A DNA stretch of 15,109 nt. Source: Betaproteobacteria bacterium UBA931. Lineage in GTDB: Bacteria > Pseudomonadota > Gammaproteobacteria > Burkholderiales > Casimicrobiaceae. Under the pieces are notes generated by a model that was given only the letters and a program-made list of their open reading frames with translations, was not told the DNA's origin and did not search any database. Shown here in pieces: positions 1-7,665 of this stretch (the first letter of the stretch is position 1; the number at the start of each line of letters is the position of its first letter). The translations under genes were made by a program, and so were the position numbers. The stretch spans positions 7,804 through 22,912 of the forward strand of contig DBDN01000044.1 in assembly GCA_002293615.1 (NCBI GenBank), read 5' to 3'.

Positions 1-1
1 C

Positions 2-2131
2 GGTCGTTCAATGCGCAAGCGCATCTACAGTGCCGAGCGTATTCCCTATCCGATGAAGCGTGTCGGTAAACGAGGCGAAGGAAAATTTGAGCGCATCAGT
101 TGGGACGAAGCGCTGGATACCGTGGCTGCTGCATTAAAAAAGACGATAGACCAATATGGGAATGAGGCTGTCCATTTGCTCTACGGCAGCGGTACATATC
201 AATTGATCAACGGTAATCAGAATGCATCCAAACGCCTGCTTAACATGTTAGGCGGTTATCTGGGCGCTTACGGCACTTATTCTTCGGCGCAGATCGGGAT
301 GGCTGTCCCGTTTACATATGGCGGTTTGCCGGCCAGCTATATTACCGAAATTGCCAATGCTCATTTACTGGTATCGTTCGGCAATAATTTATCTGTGACG
401 CGCGGTTCGGGCGGCGGCATGTCTTATGAGTTGACTCATGCGCTGGAAACAGGGCGTTTACGCACAATCATGATCGACCCACGCTATAGCGATACCATGC
501 TTGGTAAAGAAAGTGAATGGGTGCCGATTCGCCCTGGAACCGATGCTGCATTGGTCGAAGCGATTGCCTATATTTTGATTACCGAGGATATGGTAGATCA
601 ACCATTCCTTGATAAATATTGTGTTGGCTATGATGAAAAAACATTGCCGGAAGGTGCTCCGGAAAACAGCGATTACAAATCATATATTCTAGGCAAGAGT
701 TCGGACAAAACAGCAAAAACACCGGCATGGGCATCGGAAATTACCGGTATTCCCGAAGATATCATCGTCCGCATTGCTCGTGAAATCGGTACGACAAAGC
801 CATGCTACATCACGCAAGGGCTGGGCGTGCAGCGACACGCCAATGGCGAGCAGACCTCTCGCGCTATCCCGATGCTGTCGATCTTGACGGGTAATCTGGG
901 GTTGCCGGGCACCAGCCCGGGAGCACGCGGCGCTGATTCTTCGCTTGGCGAAGCCGGGTTGCCGACGGGAACTAATCCGGTGAAAACGTTGATTTCGTTT
1001 TTCTCGTGGAGCGACGCGATTGACCGTGGCACGGAATTAACAGCACTCAAAGACGGGGTGCGTAACAAGGACAAGCTTGATGTGCCGATCAAATTTTTGT
1101 GGGTGACGCAGAGCAATACGCTGATCAATCAGCATTCGGATTCAAACGCAACGCACAAAATTTTGCAGGACGACAAGAAGTGTGAGTTTATTCTGGTTGT
1201 CGATAACCAAATGACGCCTTCGACACGCTATGCAGATATTTTACTTCCCGATGTCACTAGCTTCGAAATGTGGGATTTGACGGCGGACGGTTATTCTTCC
1301 GGTATCCTGAATTTTATGATCAGTGTGCAACCGTCGATCAAACCATTTGAGGAAGCGCGCCCGCTTTACGATGTTTGCTGCGATTTGGCGAAACGCTTCG
1401 GTATCGAAAAAGAATATTCCGAAGGGCGCACTACCGAACAGTGGGCGGAATTTCTTTACAACAAAACGCGCGAAAAATATAAAGACCAGTTGCCCGATTA
1501 CGAAACATTCAAGAAAAAAGGCATGGTGCGCGTCAATACGAATCGCGATAAAGGGATTGGCTTAAAAGCGTTTCGTGACGATCCCGGTGCGAATCCACTG
1601 AAAACGCCGTCCGGGAAAATTGAAATTTATTCTGCGCGCCTTGCCGATATCGCCAAGAAATGGACGTTGCCGAAAGGCGATGTGATTACGCCGTTGCCAC
1701 AGTACGTCGCAACCTGGGAAAGTCATCTTGATCCTAAAACCAAGCAGTTTCCGCTGCAGATGATCGGGCATCATACCAAAGGACGTACGCACAGCACTTA
1801 TCACAATATTGATTGGTTACGCGAAGTCGTTCCCGATGAAGTCTGGATCAATCCGGTAGACGCTCAGAAACGTAATATTGTAGCTGGCGATAAAGTACAT
1901 ATCTTCAATGAGCGCGGTACGGTCGAAATGGCAGCAAAGGTAACGAACCGAATTATGCCGGGTGTTGTAAGTATTCCACAGGGCGCGTGGTACAAGCCGA
2001 ACGAAAAAGGTGTGGATGTTGGCGGAAATGTGAATACGCTGACCAGCTTGCGCCCATCGCCACTTGCCAAAGCGAATCCACAACATACCAATCTGGTGGA
2101 AGTCAAGAAAGTATCAGGAGACCGGTCATGA
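2..2131 (+). CDS. dmsA: DMSO reductase-type molybdopterin catalytic subunit DmsA, 5' end outside window
   Basis: Catalytic subunit of a DMSO/N-oxide respiratory reductase, which passes quinol-derived electrons to an S- or N-oxide at a molybdenum bis-MGD centre; family members are exported by the Tat pathway. The frame is open to the left edge and reads G-R-S before the first visible Met at 11, matching the family segment just after the N-terminal iron-sulfur domain. The Met at 11 is therefore internal, and the Tat signal and first Fe-S cluster lie off-window. Similarity to E. coli DmsA, from memory, runs to the C-terminus: YPMKRVG, ERISW, YSSAQI (its first or second Ser probably the Mo ligand; visible residues 91-92), IDPRY, IRPGTDAAL, the segment from VDQPFLDKYC to KTLP, DDKKCE, TPSGKIEIYS and RPSPLAK. 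The stop overlaps the dmsB start as ATGA. True substrate is not certain; TMAO, biotin sulfoxide or others are possible. Confidence 0.93.
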   Translation, partial: GRSMRKRIYSAERIPYPMKRVGKRGEGKFERISWDEALDTVAAALKKTIDQYGNEAVHLLYGSGTYQLINGNQNASKRLLNMLGGYLGAYGTYSSAQIGMAVPFTYGGLPASYITEIANAHLLVSFGNNLSVTRGSGGGMSYELTHALETGRLRTIMIDPRYSDTMLGKESEWVPIRPGTDAALVEAIAYILITEDMVDQPFLDKYCVGYDEKTLPEGAPENSDYKSYILGKSSDKTAKTPAWASEITGIPEDIIVRIAREIGTTKPCYITQGLGVQRHANGEQTSRAIPMLSILTGNLGLPGTSPGARGADSSLGEAGLPTGTNPVKTLISFFSWSDAIDRGTELTALKDGVRNKDKLDVPIKFLWVTQSNTLINQHSDSNATHKILQDDKKCEFILVVDNQMTPSTRYADILLPDVTSFEMWDLTADGYSSGILNFMISVQPSIKPFEEARPLYDVCCDLAKRFGIEKEYSEGRTTEQWAEFLYNKTREKYKDQLPDYETFKKKGMVRVNTNRDKGIGLKAFRDDPGANPLKTPSGKIEIYSARLADIAKKWTLPKGDVITPLPQYVATWESHLDPKTKQFPLQMIGHHTKGRTHSTYHNIDWLREVVPDEVWINPVDAQKRNIVAGDKVHIFNERGTVEMAAKVTNRIMPGVVSIPQGAWYKPNEKGVDVGGNVNTLTSLRPSPLAKANPQHTNLVEVKKVSGDRS
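2116..2120 (+). promoter_or_regulatory. Shine-Dalgarno of dmsB
   Basis: AGGAG seven bases before the ATG at 2128. It fixes the dmsB start there rather than at any in-frame upstream codon, and it lies within the last codons of dmsA, so translation of the two genes is probably coupled. Confidence 0.8.
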
Positions 2132-2745
2132 AACAATTAGGATTTTTTATCGATACCAATAAATGCACCGGCTGCAAAACTTGTCAGATTTCCTGTAAAG
2201 ATCTCAAAGATCAGCCGGTAGGCATGAATTTTCGTCGTGTTTACGAATATGCAGGCGGCGGCTGGCGTCAGGAGGGTAAAGCATGGCGCCAGCAAATATT
2301 TGCTTATTATGTTTCGGTTGCATGTAATCACTGTACCGATCCGGTCTGTACCAAAGTATGTGAGCCGAAAGCGCTGATGAAACGTGAAGACAATGGGCTG
2401 GTCATTCTCGACGAGAGCAAATGCACAGCCTGTATGGCATGTGCCAAAGCTTGTCCGTACGGTGCGCCACAATTTAACGAAGTTAAAAAGAAAATGAACA
2501 AATGCGATGGTTGTATTGATCGTATTGCACGAGGCGGCCAGCCGGTGTGCGTTGAATCGTGCACGCAACGAGCGCTTGATTTTGGTGAAATTGATATGTT
2601 GAAGAAAAAATATCCCAATGGTCAGCATATTGCGCCATTGCCGGATCCATCTTGGACGCAACCGAATCTTCTGGTGCGTTCTGGAAGAACGGCACGGCCG
2701 TTTGGCGATGAGAAAGGCAGCGTGCAAAACCCAAAAGAAGTATAA
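2128..2745 (+). CDS. dmsB: DMSO reductase iron-sulfur electron-transfer subunit DmsB
   Basis: Electron-transfer subunit that wires the membrane quinol side to the DmsA molybdenum site through four [4Fe-4S] clusters. It has 205 residues, the length of E. coli DmsB. The sixteen expected cysteines are visible: 13/16/19/23, 66/69/74/78, 99/102/105/109 and 126/129/141/145. Cys102, a well-studied cluster ligand in E. coli DmsB, is kept. Family segments include GFFIDT, CTGCKTC, FRRVYEYAGG, ACPYGAP, KCDGC, CVESC, RALDFG and the C-terminal NPKEV. The start at 2128 is supported by the AGGAG site and by the N-terminus matching the family. The open frame continues upstream to 1987, but that part lies inside dmsA. 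There is no Tat signal, as expected for a subunit exported in complex with DmsA. No dmsC follows; the operon ends at a terminator. Confidence 0.95.
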   Translation: MKQLGFFIDTNKCTGCKTCQISCKDLKDQPVGMNFRRVYEYAGGGWRQEGKAWRQQIFAYYVSVACNHCTDPVCTKVCEPKALMKREDNGLVILDESKCTACMACAKACPYGAPQFNEVKKKMNKCDGCIDRIARGGQPVCVESCTQRALDFGEIDMLKKKYPNGQHIAPLPDPSWTQPNLLVRSGRTARPFGDEKGSVQNPKEV

Positions 2746-2766
2746 AAATAAGCGGTTTCTTTTTTT

Positions 2767-2801
2767 ATAACGGGCGACATAACGCGTTGCCCGTTATTTT
2801 T
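2767..2801 (+). terminator. Rho-independent terminator after dmsB
   Basis: A perfect 9-bp inverted repeat, ATAACGGGC at 2767-2775 and GCCCGTTAT at 2789-2797, with a 13-base loop, followed by a run of five T ending at 2801. It starts 22 bases after the dmsB stop and points rightward. It marks dmsB as the last gene of its operon. Confidence 0.82.
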
Positions 2802-2916
2802 AAATCGAACCAGCTTAGTTTCTGGGTATCCAAGGATTCAACCAGGTTTATCGGGAATGGCGTTGAAGTATGTCGGCGATCGATCCTTTCTTCTTTCATG
2901 CAAATATGGGGCAAGG

Positions 2917-2938
2917 AAAAAAGCAAAATGCATTTTGC
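2917..2938 (-). terminator. Rho-independent terminator after mnmE
   Basis: A 16-bp perfect palindrome at 2923-2938 (GCAAAATGCATTTTGC), which folds as a 6-bp stem with a TGCA loop. On the minus strand it is followed directly by six T (plus-strand A run 2917-2922). It lies 57 bases past the mnmE stop, so it most likely ends the rpmH-to-mnmE transcript and stops it running into dmsB. Confidence 0.78.
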
Positions 2939-2994
2939 GCAACTCGGTTTATTCTGGTGTTGAACTTCCGATTGCAGAAACTTGCTGTGTCGGA

Positions 2995-4386
2995 TTATTT
3001 CCCGATACAGAACCGGCTGAAAATTTCGCCGAGCAGATCGTCGGCACTGAATGCGCCGGTAATTTGTGCGAGCGCTTCCTGGGCACGACGCAAATGTTCG
3101 GCGGCAAGCTCCGGAAGCGGGCGCTCCTGATGCAGCACAGCTTTGGCGTCATTTAATTCTTCAAGGGCGCGAGTCAATGCGGCAACGTGGCGTTCCCGGG
3201 CGAGGAAAGTATTTTCGGTTGCCGGTGCGGCATGGACGCACCGAAGCATGAGCGACTCGAGTTCAGGTATGCCCGCGCCGGTTTTGGCGGAGATTAAAAC
3301 TATTCCGGCGCATATCAATTGATTGTACGAGGTGTTGATATTTTGGCGTGCGGCAGTAAGCGCATCTGCCGACAACAGATCGGTTTTGTTGTACACGAGA
3401 ATACGCGGCATCGCTTCCGGCAGACGTTTAAGAATCGCAATGTTTTCATCAGAAATTTCATGGCCGGTATCGTGAATATCAAGTAGCAAAAGCGCAATAT
3501 CGGCACGATCAATCGTTGCCCAAGTACGCGTAATGCCGATTTTTTCGACAGTACTTTCCGCGTCGCGCAAACCGGCGGTGTCGATAATTGTAAGAGGAAT
3601 GCCGGCAACGGCGATTTGTCGTTCGATGGTATCGCGGGTTGTTCCCGCCTCAGGCGTGACGATGGCCGCTTCTTCCTGCGCGAGATAATTAAGCAAACTC
3701 GATTTGCCGACATTGGGCGCGCCGATCAGAGCGACGGTCAAGCCTTCACGCAGCATGGCGCCAATGCGAGCGTTCCGGCAAAATGTGTCGAGATCGCACC
3801 GTAGTTGCGTAATGCGATTTTGCACCGCATTGCCCAATATGCCGTCAAGCTCCTCTTCAGGAAAATCAAACGTTGCCTCGATGTGAACACGGATGTTGAT
3901 TAACTCCTCGACAAGATGATTAACTCGTCGGGAAAATTCGCCGGTCAAGCTACGCGCGGCGGCGCGCGCGGCGGTGTGCGTGGAAGCATTGATCAGGTCA
4001 GCGACAGCTTCGGCCTGGGCAAGGTCGAGCTTGTCATTTAAAAAAGCACGTTTGGTAAATTCGCCCGGTTCGGCAATGCGCGCTCCTAATTCGACGCAAC
4101 GGGCAAGCAACGCACGCATTACGGCATTACCGCCATGGCCATGCAGTTCGAGAACATGCTCGCCGGTATACGAGCGCGGCGCGGTAAAATAAAGCGCGAT
4201 GCCTTCATCGATGACCTGACGCGCACCATCTAAAAAAGGCGTGAACACGGCATAGCGGTCAAGTGGTTTTTCTCCGCAGATGCCCGCGATAAATGCATCA
4301 AGATTATTGCCGGAGATGCGCACAATGCCCACACCGCCTTTTCCGGGCGGTGTGGCAATGGCGGCAATTGTATCGGTAGCGCGCAT
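2995..4386 (-). CDS. mnmE: tRNA uridine-5-carboxymethylaminomethyl modification GTPase MnmE (TrmE)
   Basis: GTPase that, with MnmG, makes the cmnm5U34 wobble modification in certain tRNAs; it uses a formyl-tetrahydrofolate derivative and dimerises through its G domain. The 463-residue product has the N-terminal folate-binding domain (DTIAAIATPPG, GGVGIVRISG), a helical domain, and an inserted G domain: G1 GAPNVGKSS at 222-230, G2 in GTTRDT around 248-253, G3 DTAG at 269-272, G4 NKTD at 333-336. The diagnostic C-terminal FCIGK, with the conserved Cys, is present. I chose the ATG at 4386 because the protein then begins MRATDTIAA as in homologues; a TTG four codons upstream is the alternative. 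Neither has a clear Shine-Dalgarno, and the ATG lies 21 bases after the yidC stop, so coupling to yidC translation is likely. Last gene of the operon. Confidence 0.97.
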   Translation of the reverse strand: MRATDTIAAIATPPGKGGVGIVRISGNNLDAFIAGICGEKPLDRYAVFTPFLDGARQVIDEGIALYFTAPRSYTGEHVLELHGHGGNAVMRALLARCVELGARIAEPGEFTKRAFLNDKLDLAQAEAVADLINASTHTAARAAARSLTGEFSRRVNHLVEELINIRVHIEATFDFPEEELDGILGNAVQNRITQLRCDLDTFCRNARIGAMLREGLTVALIGAPNVGKSSLLNYLAQEEAAIVTPEAGTTRDTIERQIAVAGIPLTIIDTAGLRDAESTVEKIGITRTWATIDRADIALLLLDIHDTGHEISDENIAILKRLPEAMPRILVYNKTDLLSADALTAARQNINTSYNQLICAGIVLISAKTGAGIPELESLMLRCVHAAPATENTFLARERHVAALTRALEELNDAKAVLHQERPLPELAAEHLRRAQEALAQITGAFSADDLLGEIFSRFCIGK

Positions 4387-4407
4387 GATGTAGCGCAAAA
4401 ATAAATA

Positions 4408-6102
4408 TTAGTTTTTTGTCGAGGCTTCGCGCTCAAGCAGGCGGTTCATATGCCACTGTTGGCCGATCTGGAACAGGTTGCCGACAAACCAGTACAACAC
4501 CAACCCGGACGGGAAAAAGATGAACAGTACCGCAAACATAACCGGCATCAGCTGCAACATGCGTGCCTGCATCGGATCAGTGACCGGCGTCGGCGATAGC
4601 TTCATCTGCAAAAATGCGGACAGTGCATAAAGCGCCGGTAAAATGAAATAGGGGTCCGGCGCGGAGAGGTCGGTGATCCAGCCTAGCCATGGCGCATAAC
4701 GCAACTCGGCAGCGGAAAGCAACACCCAGTACAATGCGATGAAGAACGGCATTTGTACGAGAATCGGTAGGCAGCCGCCCAACGGGTTGATTTTTTCCTG
4801 CTTGTACATTTCCATCATTTTAAGCTGCAACTGCTGCTTGTCTTCTTTGAATTGCTCCTGCAACGCTTTGAGTTTTGGCGCAACCACTCGCATTTTGGCC
4901 ATTGAGCGCGCTGCCGCGGCATTGAGCGGGAAGAAAACCAGACGGATGATGACAGTCATGGCGATGATAGCCCAACCCCAATTACCGATCAGGCTGTGCA
5001 GAAAATTCAGGAGCCAGAACATCGGCGCGGCGATGACCGTGAACATGCCGTAATCGACAACACGGTTTAAGTCTTTGGCAATGCCTTTGAGCGTATCTTG
5101 TTCCTGTGGTCCGGCGTAGAGCGGCACGGTGATTTCCGAGCTTTGTCCGGGGGCGATGGTGCCGAACGGCAGAATCATCCCCGCTGAATATTTACCATTG
5201 CCAATACTACGGGCAAAGAAGCGGCGGTCGGCCTGGTTGTTGTCGGGCAGCGCCCACGCCGTGACAAAATAATGCTCAATCATGGCAACCCAGCCGTTAT
5301 TATTTTCCGGCGTATAGGGCAATTTGCGTGAGGAGTCGGCGGCGATCTTGTCCATTTCGTCGAAATTGACCTTGGCGAATTTATTGTCTTCGTTGTAAAC
5401 CACTGGGCCGATGTAAGCAGATGGCGCCATGGCGTTGCGTTTGCTTGCCTCCTGGCGGTCGCGGGTAAACTGGAAATAAGCGCTGGGCGTTTGTTCAGCG
5501 CCTGAATTATTCTGGATTTTGTAGCCAACGTCGATGAGATAGCTGTCGCGATGGAAAGTAAATGTCTGCTCGACACGGTCACCATCGGCGGCGGTCGCAC
5601 CGAGTTTAAGTTGAAACTGATCTTCGTCGTTTTTTAATTCGCGTTGTTCGCTTAACACCTGATATGGTGAATGATGGTTGGGCAAGCCGTTGCCGATCAG
5701 TCCGGTCTGCGCGATCAAATAACGCCCATTCTCGCGTTGCATGACTTGATAAGGCTTGCTTTTATCAAAGGAGTCCGGCTGCTTGAGCAGCGCCATATTG
5801 GCGATGACGCCGCCGAGTAGATCGATTTCTACCGTATATAAATCGGTTGTGATCTTGATCAAAGGGTGGTCAGGCTGGGCGTTCATACCGGTTTGCGCGG
5901 AGGAAACCTCCGTGGTGCCGGGGATATCGGCATTGCTTTGAGGCGATGATATTTGTCCGGTCGGAACATCAGCAGGTGTTGCCGGAAGCGTGGTTTCAGC
6001 AGCCGGCGGGTTTTTTAAACGTTGTTCCTGTTGCCAGGCTTCCCACAGAAAAAGCGCCGAAAAAGCGAATAAACCGAAAAGTACCAGACGTTGAAGATCC
6101 AT
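4408..6102 (-). CDS. yidC: Membrane protein insertase YidC
   Basis: Inner-membrane insertase (Oxa1/Alb3 family) that inserts and folds membrane proteins alone or with SecYEG-SecDF-YajC. The 564-residue length is usual for the proteobacterial long form. Visible parts are an N-terminal membrane segment (about residues 5-21), a Pro/Thr/Ser-rich linker, a large periplasmic domain of about 300 residues, and the conserved core from about residue 350. The core has the positively charged Arg in IIRLVFFPLN, the cytoplasmic helical hairpin beginning SMAKMRVVAPK, then NPLGGCLPILVQMPFF and the last membrane segments ending LYWFVGNLFQ. The N-terminus (MDLQRLVLF) is of proteobacterial type. It follows yidD after 84 bases in the same operon. 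No strong ribosome site is seen before the ATG at 6102. Confidence 0.97.
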   Translation of the reverse strand: MDLQRLVLFGLFAFSALFLWEAWQQEQRLKNPPAAETTLPATPADVPTGQISSPQSNADIPGTTEVSSAQTGMNAQPDHPLIKITTDLYTVEIDLLGGVIANMALLKQPDSFDKSKPYQVMQRENGRYLIAQTGLIGNGLPNHHSPYQVLSEQRELKNDEDQFQLKLGATAADGDRVEQTFTFHRDSYLIDVGYKIQNNSGAEQTPSAYFQFTRDRQEASKRNAMAPSAYIGPVVYNEDNKFAKVNFDEMDKIAADSSRKLPYTPENNNGWVAMIEHYFVTAWALPDNNQADRRFFARSIGNGKYSAGMILPFGTIAPGQSSEITVPLYAGPQEQDTLKGIAKDLNRVVDYGMFTVIAAPMFWLLNFLHSLIGNWGWAIIAMTVIIRLVFFPLNAAAARSMAKMRVVAPKLKALQEQFKEDKQQLQLKMMEMYKQEKINPLGGCLPILVQMPFFIALYWVLLSAAELRYAPWLGWITDLSAPDPYFILPALYALSAFLQMKLSPTPVTDPMQARMLQLMPVMFAVLFIFFPSGLVLYWFVGNLFQIGQQWHMNRLLEREASTKN

Positions 6103-6186
6103 AGAGACAACCGTTTAACAGGGAAAACCGCAGTGGCGGTATGATACATAAAAAGAAAGGACGATCCGCGTAAGCATATGCGGAGT

Positions 6187-6456
6187 CTAAAGCGAATGCC
6201 CATGATGCTGCGTATCCGCGCAGCGGCAAGGGTGACGCCAGTCGTCCGGTACGGGATCAATTCCGCCCGGATGCAATGGATGGCAACAGCTAAGCCGACG
6301 GACCGATAGGCATAAGCCGCGCCAGACTCCGTGTTGACGGATCGCTTGCTGTGCGTATTCCGAACAGGTGGGATAAAAACGACAATGTCCGGCCCCAAGC
6401 AACGGACGCAAACAGATTTGGTAAAGCCGGATCAAAAAAAGCAAGACGTATTTCAT
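6187..6456 (-). CDS. yidD: Membrane protein insertion efficiency factor YidD
   Basis: Small inner-membrane-associated protein that assists YidC-dependent insertion. The 89-residue product has the N-terminal amphipathic or membrane helix (YVLLFLIRLYQ), the family signature CRFYPTCSEYA at about 25-35, and the C-terminal CCHPLHPGGIDPVP at about 57-70. It starts with ATG 14 bases after the rnpA stop, preceded by a purine-rich AAGGCAG. The position between rnpA and yidC is the canonical one. The His/Cys-rich tail after DPVP (residues 71-89) is variable in the family and I assign it no function. Confidence 0.95.
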   Translation of the reverse strand: MKYVLLFLIRLYQICLRPLLGAGHCRFYPTCSEYAQQAIRQHGVWRGLCLSVRRLSCCHPLHPGGIDPVPDDWRHPCRCADTQHHGHSL

Positions 6457-6470
6457 ATAGGCTGCCTTTT

Positions 6471-6854
6471 TTATAGGCCCGTTACAAGCTTGGATAACAA
6501 CATTTCCGCTTCGGCGGTGGCGGTATCAATTTCCGAGCGCATGACTTTGATTTTGATGCGTACGATAACATCGTAATGGCTTAACGGGATGCGCAAAGCC
6601 CGCAACGCAACACGCACCTTGCGTTTGAAGCGATTGCGATCCACCGCGCGCGGCAACGATTTTTTGCTGACGATAAAACCGACGCGCCCGATATCGGGCA
6701 ATTCCGCCGGCGCAAAAATAATCTGGACGAAATGACCGGCACGACGCTTACCCCGTTCAAAAGTGCGGGCAAATGCTTTGGGACCGGACAGTCGGTACCG
6801 CGCTTCGCCCCGCAGACGGAAACAGGGTAAACCTGCCCCGCGATCGACGGCCAC
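6471..6854 (-). CDS. rnpA: Ribonuclease P protein component
   Basis: Basic protein subunit that binds RNase P RNA and helps it cleave the 5' leader from pre-tRNA. The 127-residue product has the family's RNR motif as RNRFKRKVR at 73-81, the RLSGPKAFARTF entry segment and the GRVGFIVSKK strand before it. It uses GTG at 6854: an in-frame TGA lies a few codons upstream and there is no ATG inside the plausible N-terminus, so GTG is the best start, although no clear Shine-Dalgarno precedes it. It begins 23 bases after the rpmH stop, the usual arrangement, and its low-efficiency start may help keep it below L34 levels (inference). Confidence 0.95.
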   Translation of the reverse strand: MAVDRGAGLPCFRLRGEARYRLSGPKAFARTFERGKRRAGHFVQIIFAPAELPDIGRVGFIVSKKSLPRAVDRNRFKRKVRVALRALRIPLSHYDVIVRIKIKVMRSEIDTATAEAEMLLSKLVTGL

Positions 6855-6877
6855 AATGTATGCCGCGCATCAAGGCC

Positions 6878-7012
6878 TCAAACGGCGAGGCTGGCACGTC
6901 CTTTACGGCGGCGGGCGGACAAGACTTTACGACCGCCTGCAGTGCTGTTACGGGCACGAAAGCCGTGTGTACGGGCGCGGCGGAGTTTGGATGGTTGGTA
7001 TGTTCGTTTCAT
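6878..7012 (-). CDS. rpmH: 50S ribosomal protein L34
   Basis: L34, a small and very basic protein of the large ribosomal subunit. The 44-residue product begins MKRTYQPSK and contains HGFRAR and the Arg/Lys-rich ending RRRKGRASLAV, essentially the family consensus. The start at 7012 is set by this conserved N-terminus; the open frame runs further upstream, but that part does not resemble L34 and lies in the promoter region. A GAAAG purine run before the ATG may serve as ribosome site. First gene of the operon, about 40 bases from the predicted transcription start. Confidence 0.97.
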   Translation of the reverse strand: MKRTYQPSKLRRARTHGFRARNSTAGGRKVLSARRRKGRASLAV

Positions 7013-7058
7013 AACTGCTTTCGTTTTTGAAATCTGAAAATAGTGAAAATAGCCGACT

Positions 7059-7087
7059 ATTAAAACGCGTTCATGGGGGGTTGTCAA
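7059..7087 (-). promoter_or_regulatory. Sigma-70 promoter of the rpmH-rnpA-yidD-yidC-mnmE operon
   Basis: Reading leftward: a perfect -35 box TTGACA at 7087-7082, a 17-base spacer, and a -10 box TTTAAT at 7064-7059 (five of six consensus bases). Transcription should start near 7052, about 40 bases before the rpmH ATG. Such a near-consensus promoter fits a ribosomal protein operon. Confidence 0.85.
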
Positions 7088-7094
7088 TATCAAG

Positions 7095-7113
7095 CAATGG
7101 TTTTTCAATGGTT
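7095..7113. repeat. Two direct octamers CAATGGTT, 11 bases apart, upstream of the rpmH promoter
   Basis: CAATGGTT occurs at 7095-7102 and 7106-7113, with starts 11 bases apart (about one helical turn), just upstream of the -35 box at 7082-7087. A third copy lies at 7217-7224 on the yajC side. The spacing is what a dimeric or cooperative regulator site would show, but I recognise no specific factor. Confidence 0.45.
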
Positions 7114-7254
7114 GATTACTTGCGAGTAGTACGCTTGTTTTTTTATGTCGGACAACGCGCTTTTTCGAGTATCCCACGGCTGCATGGTAAACTACCCAAC
7201 TTTCAATACAGTTACTCAATGGTTATTATGCGTCGCGTGGCTGTTTTTCTGTCT

Positions 7255-7259
7255 GGAGG
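7255..7259 (+). promoter_or_regulatory. Shine-Dalgarno of yajC
   Basis: GGAGG six bases before the GTG at 7266; it decides that the gene starts at this GTG or at the TTG directly after it. I see no convincing -35/-10 pair for yajC in the 250 bases to the left, so its promoter stays unplaced. Confidence 0.75.
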
Positions 7260-7265
7260 TTTTTT

Positions 7266-7595
7266 GTGTTGATTGGAACTGCATACGCTCAGGCGGCGGG
7301 TGGTGCCGCTCAGGAAAGTTCATTGTTGGTGTCGTTGGCGCCCATGATCCTGATTTTTGTTGTTTTCTGGTTTTTGCTGATTCGCCCTCAGCAAAAGAAA
7401 ATGAAAGAACACCGCGCAATGCTTGATGCGCTGCAGACCGGTGAAGAGGTAGCCACCGCCGGCGGCATTATCGGGCGCATCGGCAAAATCGAAGAAAGCA
7501 TGATCACATTGCAGATTGCCGAAGGCATTGACGTGCTGATTCAGCGCGGCACGATTTCACAGTTGCTTCCCAAAGGGACGATTAAAACGTTTTAG
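7266..7595 (+). CDS. yajC: Sec translocon accessory subunit YajC
   Basis: Small single-pass inner-membrane protein that joins SecD and SecF in the accessory complex of the Sec translocon. The 109-residue product has the typical N-terminus MLIGTAYAQ, a membrane segment at about 19-38, the basic IRPQQKK stretch right after it, and the family region with TGEEVATAGGIIGRIGKI, ending LLPKGTIKTF as in betaproteobacteria. It starts at GTG 7266 with a strong GGAGG. It is the first gene of the yajC-secD-secF set, the usual order; queA/tgt, often found upstream, are absent here. Confidence 0.95.
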   Translation: MLIGTAYAQAAGGAAQESSLLVSLAPMILIFVVFWFLLIRPQQKKMKEHRAMLDALQTGEEVATAGGIIGRIGKIEESMITLQIAEGIDVLIQRGTISQLLPKGTIKTF

Positions 7596-7600
7596 TGCAT

Positions 7601-7629
7601 ACGGCGCGCCCTGACAGATGCGCCGTTTT
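7601..7629 (+). terminator. Hairpin with short T run between yajC and secD (possible attenuator)
   Basis: ACGGCGC at 7601-7607 and GCGCCGT at 7620-7626 form a 7-bp GC-rich stem with a 12-base loop, followed by four T ending at 7629. It begins five bases after the yajC stop. The short T run suggests partial termination, mRNA processing or 3' end protection rather than a full stop, since secD depends on the same operon unless it has its own promoter. Confidence 0.45.
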
Positions 7630-7665
7630 AAGATCGTCATATTTACCCGATCAGATTTTCTTATT

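Noticed and set aside
1987..2127. Upstream extension of the dmsB frame
   Set aside because: It lies inside dmsA; the AGGAG site and the family N-terminus place the start at 2128.
2857..3156. Plus-strand open frames near the dmsB-mnmE gap
   Set aside because: They overlap the mnmE 3' end and its terminator in the opposite direction, have no family resemblance and no ribosome site.
6103..6186. Short hairpin (ACCGC/GCGGT) before yidC as a terminator or regulator
   Set aside because: Only a 5-bp stem with no T run; not distinguishable from chance.
7013..7265. Replication origin between rpmH and yajC
   Set aside because: No DnaA boxes, no AT-rich 13-mers and no dnaA; only a promoter and short repeats are visible.
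7596..7665. A SecM- or VemP-like arrest peptide controlling secD
   Set aside because: The 70-base gap has no separate open frame with a signal sequence; the ATG at 7618 is simply in frame with secD.
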